DNA of 64,000 nucleotides from Megalobrama amblycephala (GCF_018812025.1 NC_063065.1:29174240-29238239); one strand, 5' to 3'; positions 49,201-61,708 are shown, counted from the first letter of the stretch. Numbers and translations: made by a program. The notes: generated by a model not told the origin, from the letters alone.

Positions 49201-49725
49201 ATCATTAGAAGGATCAGCTAAAAGGGAACTTTCTCAGAACTTGTTCATTAACGTTCTTCAGCAATAATAATAGAACATTCTTACAACGTTTTCAAAATGA
49301 TAGAATGGAATGTTTCCTCTAACATTAACATAACCAAGAAAAGATGTTCTTAATGCATTAAAAAAAATTGACTTTTTGAAAATATTTTTGTTAGCATAGC
49401 AAATATTCTATTTAAATTGGAGAACGTAGACCACAGCATTTCTACCTCCATCGTGGTACCACAGGTGTTGAGGGACACAGGTGCCCAGGATATGTGTGTC
49501 ATTGGAAGTAAGAGAGCAGGTGGGGTCTCTCAGCTGGAGCCAGTTTTGATCAATCCCCTTCACGGCTTTGCTTACTGCAATACTGATACTGTTATCCTCA
49601 CAAAAAACCTCTGCTTCACCTTGAGAGATATGATATGCTATGATCTAAACAAAAAATGACAACAACAAAAATTGCAAGACATTATCAATGCTTTTAGAAG
49701 AAGAAAAATGTGAAAAGAATGTTAA

Positions 49726-50674
49726 AGGTGCCATCGAATTGAAAATTGAATTTATCTTGGCATAGTTGAATAACAAGAGTTCAGTACATGTAAATGACAT
49801 ACAGTAAGTCTCAAACTCCATTGTTTCCTCCTCCTTATATAAATCTCATTTGTTTAAAAGACCTCCGAAGAACAGGCGAATCTCAAAATAACACAGACTG
49901 TTACGTAACATTCGGGGTGTACGCCCCCAATATTTGCATATGCCAGCCCATGATCGAGGCATTACACAAAGGCAGCCAGTATTAACATCTGGATGTGCAC
50001 AGCTGAATCATCAGACTAGGTAAGCAAGCAAGGACAACAGCGAAAAATGGCAGATGGAGCGATAATAACTGACATGATCCATGATAATATGATATTTTTA
50101 GTGATATTTGTAAATTGTCTTTCTAAATGTTTCGTTAGCATGTTGCTAATGTACTGTTAAATGTGGTTAAAGTTACCATCGTTTATTACTGTATTCACGG
50201 AGACAAGAGCCGTCGCTATTTTCATTTTTAAAACACTTGCACTCGGTATATTTCATAAACACATCTTCATTCTTTATAGATCTCTCCAACAATGTAGCAT
50301 TAGCCGTTAGCCACGGAGCACTATCAAACTAATTCAGAATCAAATGTAAACATCCAAATAAACACTGTACTTACCTGATTAGACATACTGCATGACGAAC
50401 ACTTTGTAAAGATCCATTTTGAGGGTTATATTAGCTGTGTGAACTTTGTTTATGCAGTGATAGAGTCGAGAGCTCAGGAGGGGGCGGAGAGCCAGCGATT
50501 TAAAGGGGCTGCAGCATGAATCGGCACATTTCTAATTGTGCCTAAAAATAGGCAGTTAAAAAAAATTAATAAAAAAAAAATCTATGGGGTATTTTGAGCT
50601 GCAAATTCACAGACACATTCAGGGGACACCTTAGACTTATATTACATCTTGTAAAAAAACATTCGATGGCACCT
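49726..50674. mobile_element. TTAA-flanked non-autonomous DNA element
   Basis: Flanked by TTAA on both sides (49722-49725, 50675-50678). The terminal inverted repeats are AGGTGCCATCGAAT and its reverse complement. TTAA targeting is the piggyBac-superfamily habit. The interior has no transposase. I recognise it as a common cyprinid repeat. It lies in a ZP intron. Confidence 0.8.
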
Positions 50675-50984
50675 TTAAATCCAAATCATAGTATTGAGAT
50701 TGGGTATTAATCTGCTTAATAAACTAACTACATTGTTTCAATCATGCAAACTCTTGAAATAGTTTTAGAATGTTAATGAATATGGCAGTGTTAATGTATT
50801 TGGTCTTGTGACAAAATCTGCTATGCTGCTGAAAATATGAACTTTCTACTGCAAACAGATACACAGACACACACTGCTGAGCATGTCAGATATTCTACTG
50901 TTGCATGAATAGACATACATGAATCTCACAGTAGATCTAGGCAAGGGGAGCAGGGGGAGGTGGAAACCTTCAGAGGAACTCTGG

Positions 50985-51172
50985 GTTGCCAGGTTTGCGT
51001 AACAAAACCAGCCCAATTGCTATTCAAAACTCACCCATAGCTACCCCTGTGAGGGGGATTGCATTCAGAGGGAAAAGTTGCTTCAACCCCCGGAGAAAAA
51101 AACAACCCGTGGCAATAGTTTAAAAAGTAGCCCAATTCCATAGGAATTCCATGGACTTGGCAACACTGGATA
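50985..51172. mobile_element. hAT-like remnant
   Basis: The ends GGGTTGCCAGGTTTG and, inverted, CAGTGTTGCCAAGTCC resemble the termini of a fish hAT family, but they match only partly and no 8-bp target duplication is visible. Short and non-coding. Confidence 0.4.
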
Positions 51173-51224
51173 GCATGCTGCAGGACTAGCCTACAGCGAA
51201 GACTGAACCACATTATTTGATACT

Positions 51225-51530
51225 GGCATTATAATGTTTTTGATCTGCCTGCATTGACACCATTGTATGCAAACTGAATTGAGCTGGATGATGACATCAC
51301 TGATTTCTCCAGAGCCGATGTAAAGATGAATTAACTAAATTAACTAAACTATTGATTTCTTTACAAAGGAATGAATCAGTATTGAATTTACTTAAGCTGG
51401 ACAATAACACCATTTTCTTCTAGAGCTGCTGTGCAGCCAAAACTATTTGTCAGTTATTACTGTAAAGCTGCTTTGACACAATCTGCATTGTAAAAAACGC
51501 TATATAAATAAAGGTGACTTGACTATTTAA
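51225..51530 (+). repeat. Interspersed repeat with SINE/L2-like tail
   Basis: Ends with TAAAGCTGCTTTGACACAAT and then CGCTATATAAATAAAGGTGA, a tail shared by many fish SINE and L2-type 3' ends. The body contains several GAGCTG-type phrases. No coding capacity. Confidence 0.5.
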
Positions 51531-51646
51531 ATGTTGAGCAAGCAATTTCATTTGTTGCAGGATCAGCAGAGGGCAATCGGTTTGTGCCATGTAGTAAATT
51601 ATGTGATTGCTTGCAGACTGCATGTAAAGAAATGTACCATCTAGAG

Positions 51647-52569
51647 CAGTGGTCGCCAACCCGTCGATCGTGAAATATGAGTACAAAAATACATTTACAT
51701 TTCTCCAGTCTTTGTACTGTATTTTTGTATTTATTTTTATGTTATTTTCTGGAGCTACTGGGACAGACAGATAAAGGTAAATAGCCCACATTATGTCTGA
51801 GTCTGTAAAACGGCCGTTAACAAGAGGGCAGAAACGCTGAAGACGGATGCGAAGAGGAGAAAATTCTGTAGCAGGCAGAGCAGCTCACTGTTCACGATGC
51901 TCGAAATATAGGAAGAAAATATAATTATTGAATTGGGGGTGAGGGATTATGAATTCATCTCTAAAAGGAGATCAGTCTTCAGGAAGATTTCGATGGGAAT
52001 GGCATTTTATTTTCCTCTTACCTCTGAATAAAGTAGCTAATTATTAGCGCATTTCAGCTTTGTTTACAGCGGTAACCAAGGAAACGCTGTATCACTGCTG
52101 CTCCATAAGCGCCACCTGCTGTCAGAGAGTGAATCTGCGTCTCATTCAGCCTGCTGTTTTTGTTTCATGCTTTTTTTGTGTGTAGCTTTTATAATTTCAG
52201 AAAGATAAAGTCAGACCGTTCTGTTTTTGTTTTAAATCTTGAAATTAAATCTAATTAAAATAAAAAATAACTGCTCATGCAACGTGCGTAGCATCTTTGT
52301 TTGGATTGTGATTAAAAAGCAGTGGTTCCCTCTAATTTGAAATGGCTATGTATTTTTGTTTATTATAATAATATTAATAATAAATATCTGCAACCAGTAT
52401 CAGAATCGGCCAATTTGCTTGTAAAAATAAATAAATAAATCAGAATCTACACTGACCACGAAAAAAAATACTAAATACTATCTCGGCTGTCTTTTTCTAT
52501 CAAGTAGATCTTGTCTTTCAAAAAGGTCGAGGTCAGGGATCTTGGGCTTAAAAAGGTTGGTGACCACTG
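51647..52569. mobile_element. Non-autonomous hAT-type element
   Basis: The terminal inverted repeats are CAGTGGTCGCCAACC and, at the right end, GGTTGGTGACCACTG, with one mismatch. An exact 8-bp target duplication ATCTAGAG lies at 51639-51646 and 52570-52577. The CAGTGGT ends are typical of the hAT superfamily. No transposase frame. It lies in a ZP intron. Confidence 0.88.
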
Positions 52570-53107
52570 ATCTAGAGTTTCATGAATGAACTATATATTT
52601 CACAATACAAAAACAATGACAGAAACTGTGAAAATGAACAACTGTTTACAGAATCTTTTATACATTAAGACATTTAAGATTTTTTTTTTTTTTAGAGAAC
52701 CCTTGACTTTACCACAATGATCACAATGCACCTCATCTCCAACTGACTAATTATGGAGAGAAAGGCGAATGACAGGTCATGAAAAATTTCATATCAATCC
52801 TGAATTACCAGTGAGCTTAAGAACAGACCTCATTTTACCTCTGAAGTGTCTCGGCAGCAAAACACACAGGAATATGATGATGAAGATCTAATTCTTGTGG
52901 AGTCCATGTAAGCGTGGCCTCAGTAATCCCTTGACTTGCATTCCTCAAGCTCTTTGATATATTCCCCAGACTACTGACCTGGAAGTCCAAAATACTACAC
53001 AAGAGTGATTGAAAGATTAGATAACATTTACTAAAGTAACCAGTACTTCTAGTGATACTAAGCATTTCAACAACTTCTCATACATCTGATTAGGCCTGGT
53101 TCCAGAA

Positions 53108-54219
53108 TCAAATTACTGAGGGTGCCTCTGAAGTTAGTGAGAGTGCTCTAGTAAAGCACAGGTGTAATGTGGTGTATGGTTCTACACGGAGGCTACAGAA
53201 TCTAGCCAACATGTTAGGTGTCACCCAGCCCGCAGCTCTACATATATCTGTCAGCGAGGCGCTGTGCGCCAGCACCCAGGAAGAACCTACACCTCTAGTG
53301 GAGTGAGCTGTCAACCCGAACAAGCAAGGCACGCCTTGAGACTGATACGCCAAGGCGATGGCATCCACAATCCAGTGGGCCATCCTCTGCTTGAAGACAG
53401 CCTTTCCCTTCTGCTGGCCTCTGTAACAAATTAAGAGCTGGTCTGAGGTCCTGAAGCTTCACGTTCTGTCCACATACAGGCTCAAAGTGCAGACAGGATA
53501 GAGCAAAGCCAGGGCTGGGTCTGCGTCCTTCAAGGGCAGTGCTTGCAGGTTCACTATCTGGTTTCTACAGGGAGTGGTAGGAACCTTGGGCACGTATCCA
53601 AATTCCAGACACGATTCGTTGAACAACATGCGTGCAGGTTCCCTACCCTCTTGATAGAGGCCAATGCAACCAGGAGGACTGTCTTAAGGGATAGAGTTTT
53701 CAACTCTGCTGATTGCAAGGGCTCAAAGGGTGGTCTCTGCAGAGCCATAAGCACCAGAAACAAGTGCCAAGAGGGTAGAGAGTGCGGACGAGGAAGATTC
53801 AGTCTCCTCACCCACCTCAGGAACCTGACGACCAGGTCATGCTTCCCCAAAGACTTACCTTCAACTGCATCGTGATGTGCGACAATAACGCCAACATACA
53901 CTTTGAGGGTAGAGGGAGACAGCCTTCACTCCAACCTGTTCTGCAGGAAGGAAAGCACTGTCCTGACCAAGCAAGTTTTGGGGTTCTCCTGATGAGAAGA
54001 ACACCATTCGACGAACAGGTTCCACTTCAATGCATAAAAGAGCCTCGTAGAAGGAGCTCTAGCGGAAGTGATGGTGTCTATTACCGACTTGGATAGGTCA
54101 CCTAGAACCTCTGCGTCCCGTCCAGGGACCAGACATGAAGATTCCAGAGGTCCAGACGCAGGTGCCAGAGGATGCCCCGTCTCTGAGTCAGGATGTCCTT
54201 CCTCAGCGAAATGGGCCAA
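53108..54219 (-). pseudogene. DIRS tyrosine recombinase, broken
   Basis: The amino part (54219-53926) contains SARAPSTRLFYALKWNLFVE, typical of the core-binding domain. The middle (53901-53554) contains RRLNLPRPHSLPSW and the ELKTLSLKT catalytic-domain phrase. The carboxy part (53383-53108) has LTAHSTRGVGSSW (the H-x2-R box) and DICRAAGW. The pieces are in different frames. At 53195-53197 the codon in the LARF-x-SLRVEP motif is TGT (Cys) where the family has the tyrosine nucleophile. Inactive on present evidence. Confidence 0.75.
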
Positions 54220-54479
54220 GGAGGTGCAGATGCCATATGCCCCAGGAGCCTCTGAACAATTTCAGTAGGGCCGCTGTCCTGCTCTTGAGCAAACTCAGGC
54301 AGTTCAACACTGACTGGACGCGCTCCTTGGTGAGGCATGCTGTCTGGTTGACCGAGTCCAGTTCCATCCCGAGAAAAAGAGATCCTCTGCACAGGAGCGA
54401 GTTTGCTCTTTTCCCAGTTGACCCGAAGACCCAACTGGCTGAGGTGACTGAGCACCAGGTCCTTGTGTTCGCACAACTG

Positions 54480-55079
54480 CTCTCAGCAGTGGGCTAGAAT
54501 GAGCCAGTCATCAAGGTAGTTGAGGATGCGAAAGCCTTGTTCACTCAGGGGAACAATGGCCGCCTCTGTGACTTTCGTGAAGACGCAAGGCGACAGGGCC
54601 AGCCCGAAGGGTAGGACCTTTAACTGGTATGCTCGTCCCTCGAACACAAACTATAGAAAGGGTCTGTGTTGAGGAAGAATTGAGACATGGAAGTATGCGT
54701 CTTTCAGGTTGATCACTGCAAACCAATCTTGGGGACGGATGCACTGAAAAACAGTGGGGCAGGAGGTGTGCGAGACGGCATATTCAGTGCGGCCCCACAC
54801 ACACCGCTGCCAATTGGTCCTGTAAGCCTTGTCTGGAAGAGGGACCAGACCGGTTTCGGACAGAAAAAGGTGTCTTCCACAATCTGGTAATCTCTTCATG
54901 CACTTCCGGGAAGAATGGTCCGCCCTGAGAAACCAGTCATCGCACCTTGAGGATTCGGAACATGGTGGAAAGTTCCACTCGAGCCCGACCCTCTCGGTGG
55001 CCCAGGAAAGCATAGGCGTCAATTCTGGATCAGGCTCGGACAACGCTACTTTCCCAGGAGGCGGCAATGCAGTCTTCAT
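54480..55079 (-). pseudogene. DIRS-type reverse transcriptase, broken
   Basis: The first part (55079-54651) ends in AVINLKDAYFHVSI, the first catalytic Asp region of DIRS RTs. The next, in another frame, reads FVFEGRAYQLKVLPFGLALS and then NYLDDWLILA with the catalytic YLDD at 54507-54518. A stop follows soon after, and then VNWEKSKLAPVQ (about 54420), a conserved RT tail motif. Between it and the recombinase, sequence goes quickly from RLLGHMASA to DLWNLHVWSLDGTQ, so most of RNase H appears deleted. Confidence 0.75.
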
Positions 55080-55090
55080 CTCCAGATGAC

Positions 55091-56203
55091 TATTATTATT
55101 TTTGTATTTTTGTATATACTATGTATTATTATTTTTGACTATTCTTTAGTGTCCTCTGTCTCAAGTAAAAAGGGAAAGACATGACAGTTATAATGATTTT
55201 TACAAGTGTGCAAAACTCTACACTGAACAAAATCTCTGATTGGCTATTATGTTTAAGAGATCAACAGACATGTCTGTGATTGGCTATATTGCTCAGAGCT
55301 GTAAAAACATATTGTAAATTGAAACCTTCAATGCACTCCAGAGCATAAACACTAGGGATGCTAGTATCGGTATCGGGCGATACCAAGCTCATGCACTTGT
55401 ACTCGTACTCGTAAAAATACCCCAGATACCAAAGACCAATACCTCACGTGACGTAACTTTGCACAGAGACTCCGGCGGCAGCAGCAGAAACAATGTCAGC
55501 CTCAGAGGTGTGTAAATACTTCAAAATTAATTATGACAACACACACATTGTGAACTGCATGCTTTCAATCACAATTCGTGATCGATTAGTGATGGCGGGA
55601 TAGGCGGAATTGCGCTGAATGACACAGACCAGAAGCGCGCTCTCTTGCATGCGCTCTCTCTCTTTCTTGTGCGCGATCCCAGTTTTCTCAGACAGCGCGC
55701 GATCAGTTCTCCTCGCTCCTGAATTGTCAAATGTACACATAGTTGTCAACATGTCCATCGTGTGGAGTATTTCACGTAAATACAGTCGGTTATGGCTTAA
55801 GTGGACGTAAACATTTGGGTGAAAACAGGATGTGTGTCAGTATCCATGGATTCGGTCTTAAAGGGACCATAGCCTATTTGTCATTAATGTTAAAAACAAC
55901 AAAATATGTTAAATAAATGTATACATGGTAAATAAACTTACTGTATCTGAAAAACAAGTTTATTTAATTTGTATCTATAATATTTGTTGTATTGTTTGTA
56001 AATTTCTTTTTATATAACAATTATATATAGCTAGGCAATTGGTAATTATGCCCTTTGAAGGTTATTGGACACTGTGAAATTTTTGTTCTTTGAGTTTGTG
56101 ACAAGCACATAAAAATTATTACTTTTTTCATTAGAGTAATAATAAAGAAGCTGTCCTGCATTCATTAGTCTCACTGTGTTGTGCTTGGAAAACTGCAACA
56201 TAA
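55091..56203. other. Repeat-derived non-coding stretch
   Basis: 55198-55350 is a diverged relative of part of R1 (8293-8470 in copy A; shared phrase ACATGTCTGTGATTGGCTAT). From 55353 (TAGGGATGCTAGTATCGGTA) the sequence resembles the start of a fish hAT-type element with alternating ATACC/GGTAT phrases, but no right end was found. No gene is supported. Confidence 0.45.
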
Positions 56204-56220
56204 CCAAAAAAAAAAAAAAA

Positions 56221-56258
<38 letters not shown>
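56204..56258. repeat. (A)n(GA)n tract at the 3' side of the Tx1 LINE
   Basis: About 26 A, then about 14 GA units. Read on the minus strand this is (TC)n followed by T, immediately downstream of the LINE 3' end. Confidence 0.9.
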
Positions 56259-56262
<4 letters not shown>

Positions 56263-56315
56263 ATTTTAAATGACAAATTTTATTCAATCATAACAGCATA
56301 AATATTAAACACACA

Positions 56316-59300
56316 TCAAATCCAAACCAGATCAAAAATTAAGTCTTCCTCCGTCACCGTACAAAAGATCGAATTGTAACACCACTGTAGTTTAAAAGTT
56401 TCTATATCATTCATTGCTTTATAATACTTAAACTCTACAACAATTCTTGACTTGACAAAAGCCTTAAATAAAGACGTAATCGCTTGACCACACCTATTTT
56501 CGATTCTGTTCTTCCTTGTTTTATAAATTGCCATCTTTGCCTGTCCAAACAGAAAATTAATCAATTGCCATTTGATCTTTTGCTTCTGATTATATACAGC
56601 CCCTAAAATAAAAACCCCTGATGTAAAATTTTCCCCACATTTACCACACAATAAATCCAACAAGTTAAAAAGTGCATGGAGTCTTTTACACTCTAAGAAA
56701 CAATGAAAAATGGTTTCCCTTAATCCACAAAACACACATTTATCATCAACATTGGGATTAATAACTGAAATAAAAGCATTAACGGCCACAGCCCCATGTA
56801 AAATCCTCCATTTTAAATCACCAGATCGTTTTATCAATGGTGGTTTGTACAGCACCCTCCACACTGGCTTCATTTCTTCTTTCAACCCAGGTTTGTCTCT
56901 CCACACTGTATCAATCCTTCCATTTAATGTTACTGTATTTAAAACCTTAACAAAGCATTTATACATCACTTTCCCTCCTACTTCACTCAATACTAAATTT
57001 TGTAGCCCATTTCTTTTAGGTCTGGTGTCAACTCAAGCTTTGGAAAAGGGTCTCTTACATCGAAAGTTTCTCTTCCATTTTTAAAATCCTTTATCAAAGA
57101 CAATTCCTCGTTCATTAGCTGTGTTTTCCACATCTCCATTACGAGTGATGTGTGACGAGTTGATTTCTGACCCAACAAACTGGCCACCGCATTTATATCG
57201 TTCAGCTTGGGTCCAGCCACATCAATTATGTGCCTCAATGTCACAGATTTGGAACAGTCCTGGTCCTGGAACATTCCCACCCACAATGTCCATACGAGCT
57301 CCTTTAATAAAAGGCTCTTGTAATAGCCAGTACAAAGATTTGGTCTCTTCCATCCTGCGCACACTGAACGGTCCCCACACTTTAAAAAGTCCACAGTAGA
57401 ATTGAGACAGTCCAGCCAGTCGTAACTGTTTCACATCCATTAAAAACAGAGCAGCATCCAGTCCGAGTCCATCCACTGTGTGTAAGATTGTTTTTGCCAC
57501 CTTCCGCCACACCAGATCCACCGTCAGAAATTTCTGGATGAACTGCAGACGAAAAGTAGCAAGCCTGCTTGGTAAATGGACTAGCCCTTGTCCTGCCTCT
57601 TCTTTAGGAAGAAAGAGCACACTCTGAGGAACCCAGTGCAAACTTTCCCAGAAAAATCACTAAGATTGTCTGCAATCGGGACAACAAACCAACAGGCAGA
57701 TCCACACAAGATAATTTATGCCATAATGTTGAAGCAACCAAGTTATTGACAATTAAAACCCTCCCTCTAAAAGACAATTGTGAATGAAGCCATTTCCACT
57801 TTTTTAATTTTCCTTCTATCCTTTGAAAAACCCCTTCCCAATTCTTTTGTTGGGTATTTGAATCCCCAAGATACACACCAAGATATTTAAAACCTTCTCT
57901 CTTCCAAATCATCCCACTAGGTAATTTTGGAAGACCTCCCTCCCATTTCCCAACAGCCAATGCTTCACTCTTCTCCCAGTTAACTTTGGCAGCTGAAATT
58001 ATTCCAAAATCATTAATAACAGAAACCAGCTTATTAATGTCTTCTTGTCCGTTTACCATGACCATAACATCATCAGCATAAGCAGAAATTTGATGCTGAA
58101 TATCATGATGCAATGTTAAACCATTAATCATGGTTCTTAGTCTATTCAGCATTGGTTCAATGGCTAATGAGTAAAGCATACCGGACAGTGCACAACCCTG
58201 TCTGATCCCCCTACTAACTTTAAAAGGGGCGCTCAAACCACCATTGATCTTCAGCAAACTTTCAGTGTCCTGGTACAACACTTTTATCATACCAATAAAA
58301 TCAGAACTAAAAACAAATGCTTCTAGGGTGTCCCATAAATACTGGTGCTCCACTCTATCAAATGCTTTCTGTTGGTCAATAGAGATAAAACCCAAATTAA
58401 CCCCTAAAAGACTTGAAACACTTAAAACATCTCGTATGAGACAAACATTATCAATAATTGATCTGCCCGGCACGCAGTACGTCTGATCAAAATGAATGAC
58501 CTGCCCCATCACCTTTCTCAGTCTATTTGCTAAGGTCTTAGAAAGAATTTTAAGATCAGAACAAAGCAAACTCACAGGTCTCCAGTTCTTGATCTCCTGC
58601 AAGTCACCTTTTTTTGGTATCAATGTGATCACTGCTCTCCTACAGCTCAAGGGCAAAGAGCCAACAGACAAACTTTCATTTAGGACTGCCAACAGGTCCT
58701 CACCCAGCACAGCCCAAAACTCCTTATAAAATTCAGCAGGGAGTCCATCCATCCCAGGAGCTTTTTCGCTCTCCATGCCCTTCAGAGCATTCAGAAGTTC
58801 CTCTGCAGAAAGAGGCCTCTCCAGCTCTGCTTTTGAGTCCTCCAGGACACTTGGCAGACCTTCATAGAAGCTAGCGGATAACACCTTGTCCTCTCTGTAT
58901 TCACTACTGTACAATTTTCCATAGAACTGTACAGCTCGTTTTCTGATATCAGATGTCTGTGTTAGCTCTTGCCCATTCTCAGAGCGTAAACAGTGAATAT
59001 AACGACTCTGACCATTCTTTTTTTCAAGACTAAAGAAAAACTTAGATGGGGCATCCATTTGTGTTAAATTCTGAAAACGAGAACGGACCAGAGCCCTCTG
59101 CGCTTTAATGCCGAGCAAATCTGCAAGAAGAGATGTCTTAGTTTTAAGTGTCTCAATATGTCTTCCCTCCCCATTAACCTCTGCTAACCCCTGCGCTTCT
59201 ATTATTTCAGATTCAAGTTTTTTCATTGATCTAGTGATGTCCCGAGAAACACTGAAAGTATACTGTTGACAAAATACTTTCACCTCAATCTTCCCATAAT

Positions 59301-60168
59301 CCCACAACTCACGCAAATTTTTAAAACAACACTTTCTCAATTTAAAATTATTCCAGAAGGAAATAAACACATCTCTAAAATTCACATCACTTAACAGGGA
59401 GGTGTTAAAATGCCAATATGCACTCTTTGACTTCACATTTGCTATATATAACATTACATGATACTAAACAATGATCAGAAAAAACCAGTTGGTGTAATAA
59501 AACAACTTTTCACAACATTAAAATGATGTCTAAAACAATAAATCCTGTCCAACCTGGCCAAGGAAATAAAGTTTTCTCTGTTATGTACCCAATGTGTATT
59601 GTCTTACATTATTATTTAGCTCCCTCCATACATCACACAAGCTGTGAGTCTCAATTAATTCATTTAAAACTCGGCTTGAAGCAGCATGAGGTTCAATGTG
59701 ATTCCTGTCTATTCTATAATTCTCGGTACAATTAAAATCACCACCCAAAAACAAAAAATCATCAGAACTACAATTCTGCAGGATGGTATTAACATCCTTA
59801 AGAAAAAGTACTCTTTCACTTCCATTTGTAGGAGCATAAACATTAATAAAAACAGCCTTGAATTTTTCAAACTGAGCCCTTATGCATAATAATCTGCCAG
59901 AAACCACATGTTTAACATCACATGAAATAGGCAAAAAATTCTTAGCAAAGAGAACAGCCACCCCTCCTCTAATAGAGCTCAAGTGAGCAAACAACACATC
60001 ACCCTCCCATTCTTTTTTCCAGTCTATTTCATTAATACAGTCACTGTGCGTTTCTTGAACAAACATCACATCAATATTCTTTTGTTTGATAAGTTCAAAC
60101 AGCAATGCTCTTTTATGCATGTCTCGGGCCCCATTCAAGTTGAGAGAGCTCACCCTCATCACACTCAT
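56316..60168 (-). pseudogene. Tx1 LINE ORF2 (endonuclease-RT), frameshifted
   Basis: Start chosen at the ATG at 60168 (MSVMRVSSLNLNG), where the endonuclease fold begins; an upstream in-frame ATG at 60243 is also possible. Apurinic-type endonuclease motifs are visible: SLNLNG, FVQETH, GGDFNC, and SDH in a second frame at about 59480. Frame changes occur near 59590 and 59457. The RT (about 58800-57900) has PAEFYKEFW, the FISIDQQKAFD block and YADD at 58069-58080. Further frame changes are near 57640, 57250 and 57000. The carboxy part includes an ILHGAVAVNAFI stretch and a C-x2-C...H-x4-C motif (CVFCG...HCFLEC). Confidence 0.88.
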
Positions 60169-60371
60169 TATAAAAAGTAGTATGAGAGGACACAAACCAA
60201 ACAACATCATAGAAAAACACAGATTATGTGGTCTCAAAGCCATCCTCAGTTTGTAATTCTAATTTCAGTTTGGAAACAAGTTTCTTCAATCTATAGATCT
60301 CCTGCACTGTAAACTGTTCCCCTCCTTCACCTCTCATTAGCACTGTCACTGAGTTGATAAACATTCTGCGG

Positions 60372-60838
60372 TCAGCAAAAAAAATCTTCAACCTGGACAT
60401 TTTTCACATTTTTAGTCCTTTGCAGAAAAGACTTTATTTTGTCAAAATTGTAATCACTGTGTCTACTTCGTACTGTGTTACTGTCCACTACATCACTGTC
60501 AGAATCATCAACTGTACTGCATTCAATATCAGAGTGTTTTTCAGACTGTATTTTTGTTAATCTGCTCATTTTAGCCACTTCCGTACTCTTTCTAGCCCTT
60601 TTCCTCTTAGTATTGGGTATTTTGAACAGTGTTTCATCCCGAACAATGTCAGTCACCATCTCCTCCTCCATAATAGACTCAATGACAGCAGTTTCTTTCT
60701 CCCCACTCCCCGAACTTTCCCCCAAAACATCAGTAAACACTGCATTAGTTCCTTTCTCTGTATTCTCCCCTGCACCAACAGTAAACACTGTATCGGCTTC
60801 TTTCCTCACACTTTCTGTGTTTCGCCCCACAACATTAC

Positions 60839-60873
<35 letters not shown>

Positions 60874-61523
60874 GTCGCTATTACACTAGTACTATCACGC
60901 ACAGTTTCCCTACTCGGGCCCGGCTCAGAGTCTAGTAATTCATTCCCTCTCTCAGGACATGCACGCCTAACATGCCCCTCTTGCCCACAGCCAAAACATT
61001 TCATAGTATCAGACGATGCAAATACGACATAATCAAAGCCATCAACCCTGAATTTAAAAGTCACGTTCAGTTCATCCGTATCGCTCTTTAGGATCATATG
61101 TAACTGCCGTCTGAAACATACAACATGTTTAAGCAAGGGCGACTTACACCCCAGTGGAATCCTTTTCATTTGGGACACAATTTTTCCATGTCTAGACAAT
61201 TCATTCACCAAGAGCTCATCTTTAATAAAAGGTGGCACATTCGACAGCGTTATCTTTTTTGCCGGCTGAACCAGCGGCATTACTGGAGTAAAAGTGTCCT
61301 GAATTACTACCCCGCTCTGAACTACACTGTTTACCTTCTCAATAGTATCAAGGAAAATGACAACAGCACTGTTCATTCGTGAAGCCGACATAATACTGTC
61401 AAAACCAACAGCTTCACCAACAGCCAGGCTACAGTCTTCCACAGAGCAGTTCATCACAGGCGCGAGTTTTATCCCATGCCTTCGAGAAAGCTGCTCAAAC
61501 TTTGTTTGGCGTGGACCCGCCAT
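60372..61523 (-). CDS. Tx1 LINE ORF1 (nucleic-acid binding protein), open
   Basis: 383 codons from MAGPRQTKFEQ to the stop, uninterrupted. Residues of about 80-125 (ITLSNVPPFIKDELLVNEL) resemble the RRM-like domain of Tx1 ORF1 proteins. A CCHC knuckle (C-x2-C-x4-H-x4-C) is at 60957-60998. It is followed by an aspartate run of 11 residues encoded by (ATC)n on plus (about 60838-60872) and a long acidic, serine-rich tail. ORF1 proteins bind the element RNA. Because ORF2 is broken, the open state probably reflects recent insertion or chance. Confidence 0.8.
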
Positions 61524-61702
61524 TGCCGCTCCACAAACCCAAAGCCCCCTCCTTAAACTTTCCTAGCCTTATTTTCAAACAAACGTGTAAACAAAACTTT
61601 AAAGCAGCGACAGTAAAAGAGAAGAGAAAAAGAAAGCACACTCACTCGTACCGCAGAAGTCTCACTCACACGCTGACTCCGCCCACTCACTCACAGCATC
61701 CG

Positions 61703-61708
<6 letters not shown>

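Larger units (their letters stand above)
46367..52985 (-). pseudogene. ZP-domain membrane protein gene, decayed
   Basis: Pieces in transcript order are as follows. 52985-52838 ends in HHIPVCFAAET, a segment I associate with fish proteins upstream of a ZP domain. 49635-49440 has the ZP-N phrase EVFCEDNSISIAVSK...LRDPTC and then, in another frame, SLNTCGT. About 48160-47946 has TDNNFSNPVIP and, in another frame, STGDKFAGYA...VQLFVESCRATLDDNP. 46885-46789 has GCIVDDTVEVY...AFKFTGG. 46709 to about 46590 has VYITCSGILC, an in-frame TGA at 46650, then a furin-like RKRKRD. 46521-46367 has a 23-residue membrane helix and the tail DRMYLMSSF. Splice signals fit at 46885/46789, 47946 and 46521. Two frame changes plus one stop suggest a dead gene; the remainder of ZP-N and the 5' exons were not found. 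ZP domains form extracellular filaments. Confidence 0.65.
53108..55090 (-). mobile_element. DIRS-type retrotransposon with RT and tyrosine recombinase, broken
   Basis: Minus-strand order is linker and RT start (55079-54651), RT core (to about 54490), a shortened segment where RNase H should be, and a tyrosine recombinase (about 54219-53108). No inverted ends could be assigned, and this pol body shares no visible DNA with the gag-only DIRS-like elements of copies A and B. Many stops and frame changes are present. Confidence 0.8.
56259..61706 (-). mobile_element. Tx1-clade non-LTR retrotransposon inserted in (TC)n
   Basis: Near full length: a 5' untranslated region (61524-61706), ORF1 (61523-60372), ORF2 with endonuclease and RT (60168-56316), and a short 3' end with AATAAA near 56279. 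The element is bordered by (TC)n on both sides on its own strand (61709-61778 and 56230-56258). ORF content identifies the Tx1 (L1-Tx1) clade. Families of this clade that insert in TC microsatellites (Kibi) are known. ORF2 is broken by about five frame changes. Confidence 0.88.

Noticed and set aside
49417..49659. Plus-strand 80-codon frame over the ZP-N exon
   Set aside because: The minus strand carries the ZP phrases and splice signals; the plus frame is a shadow.
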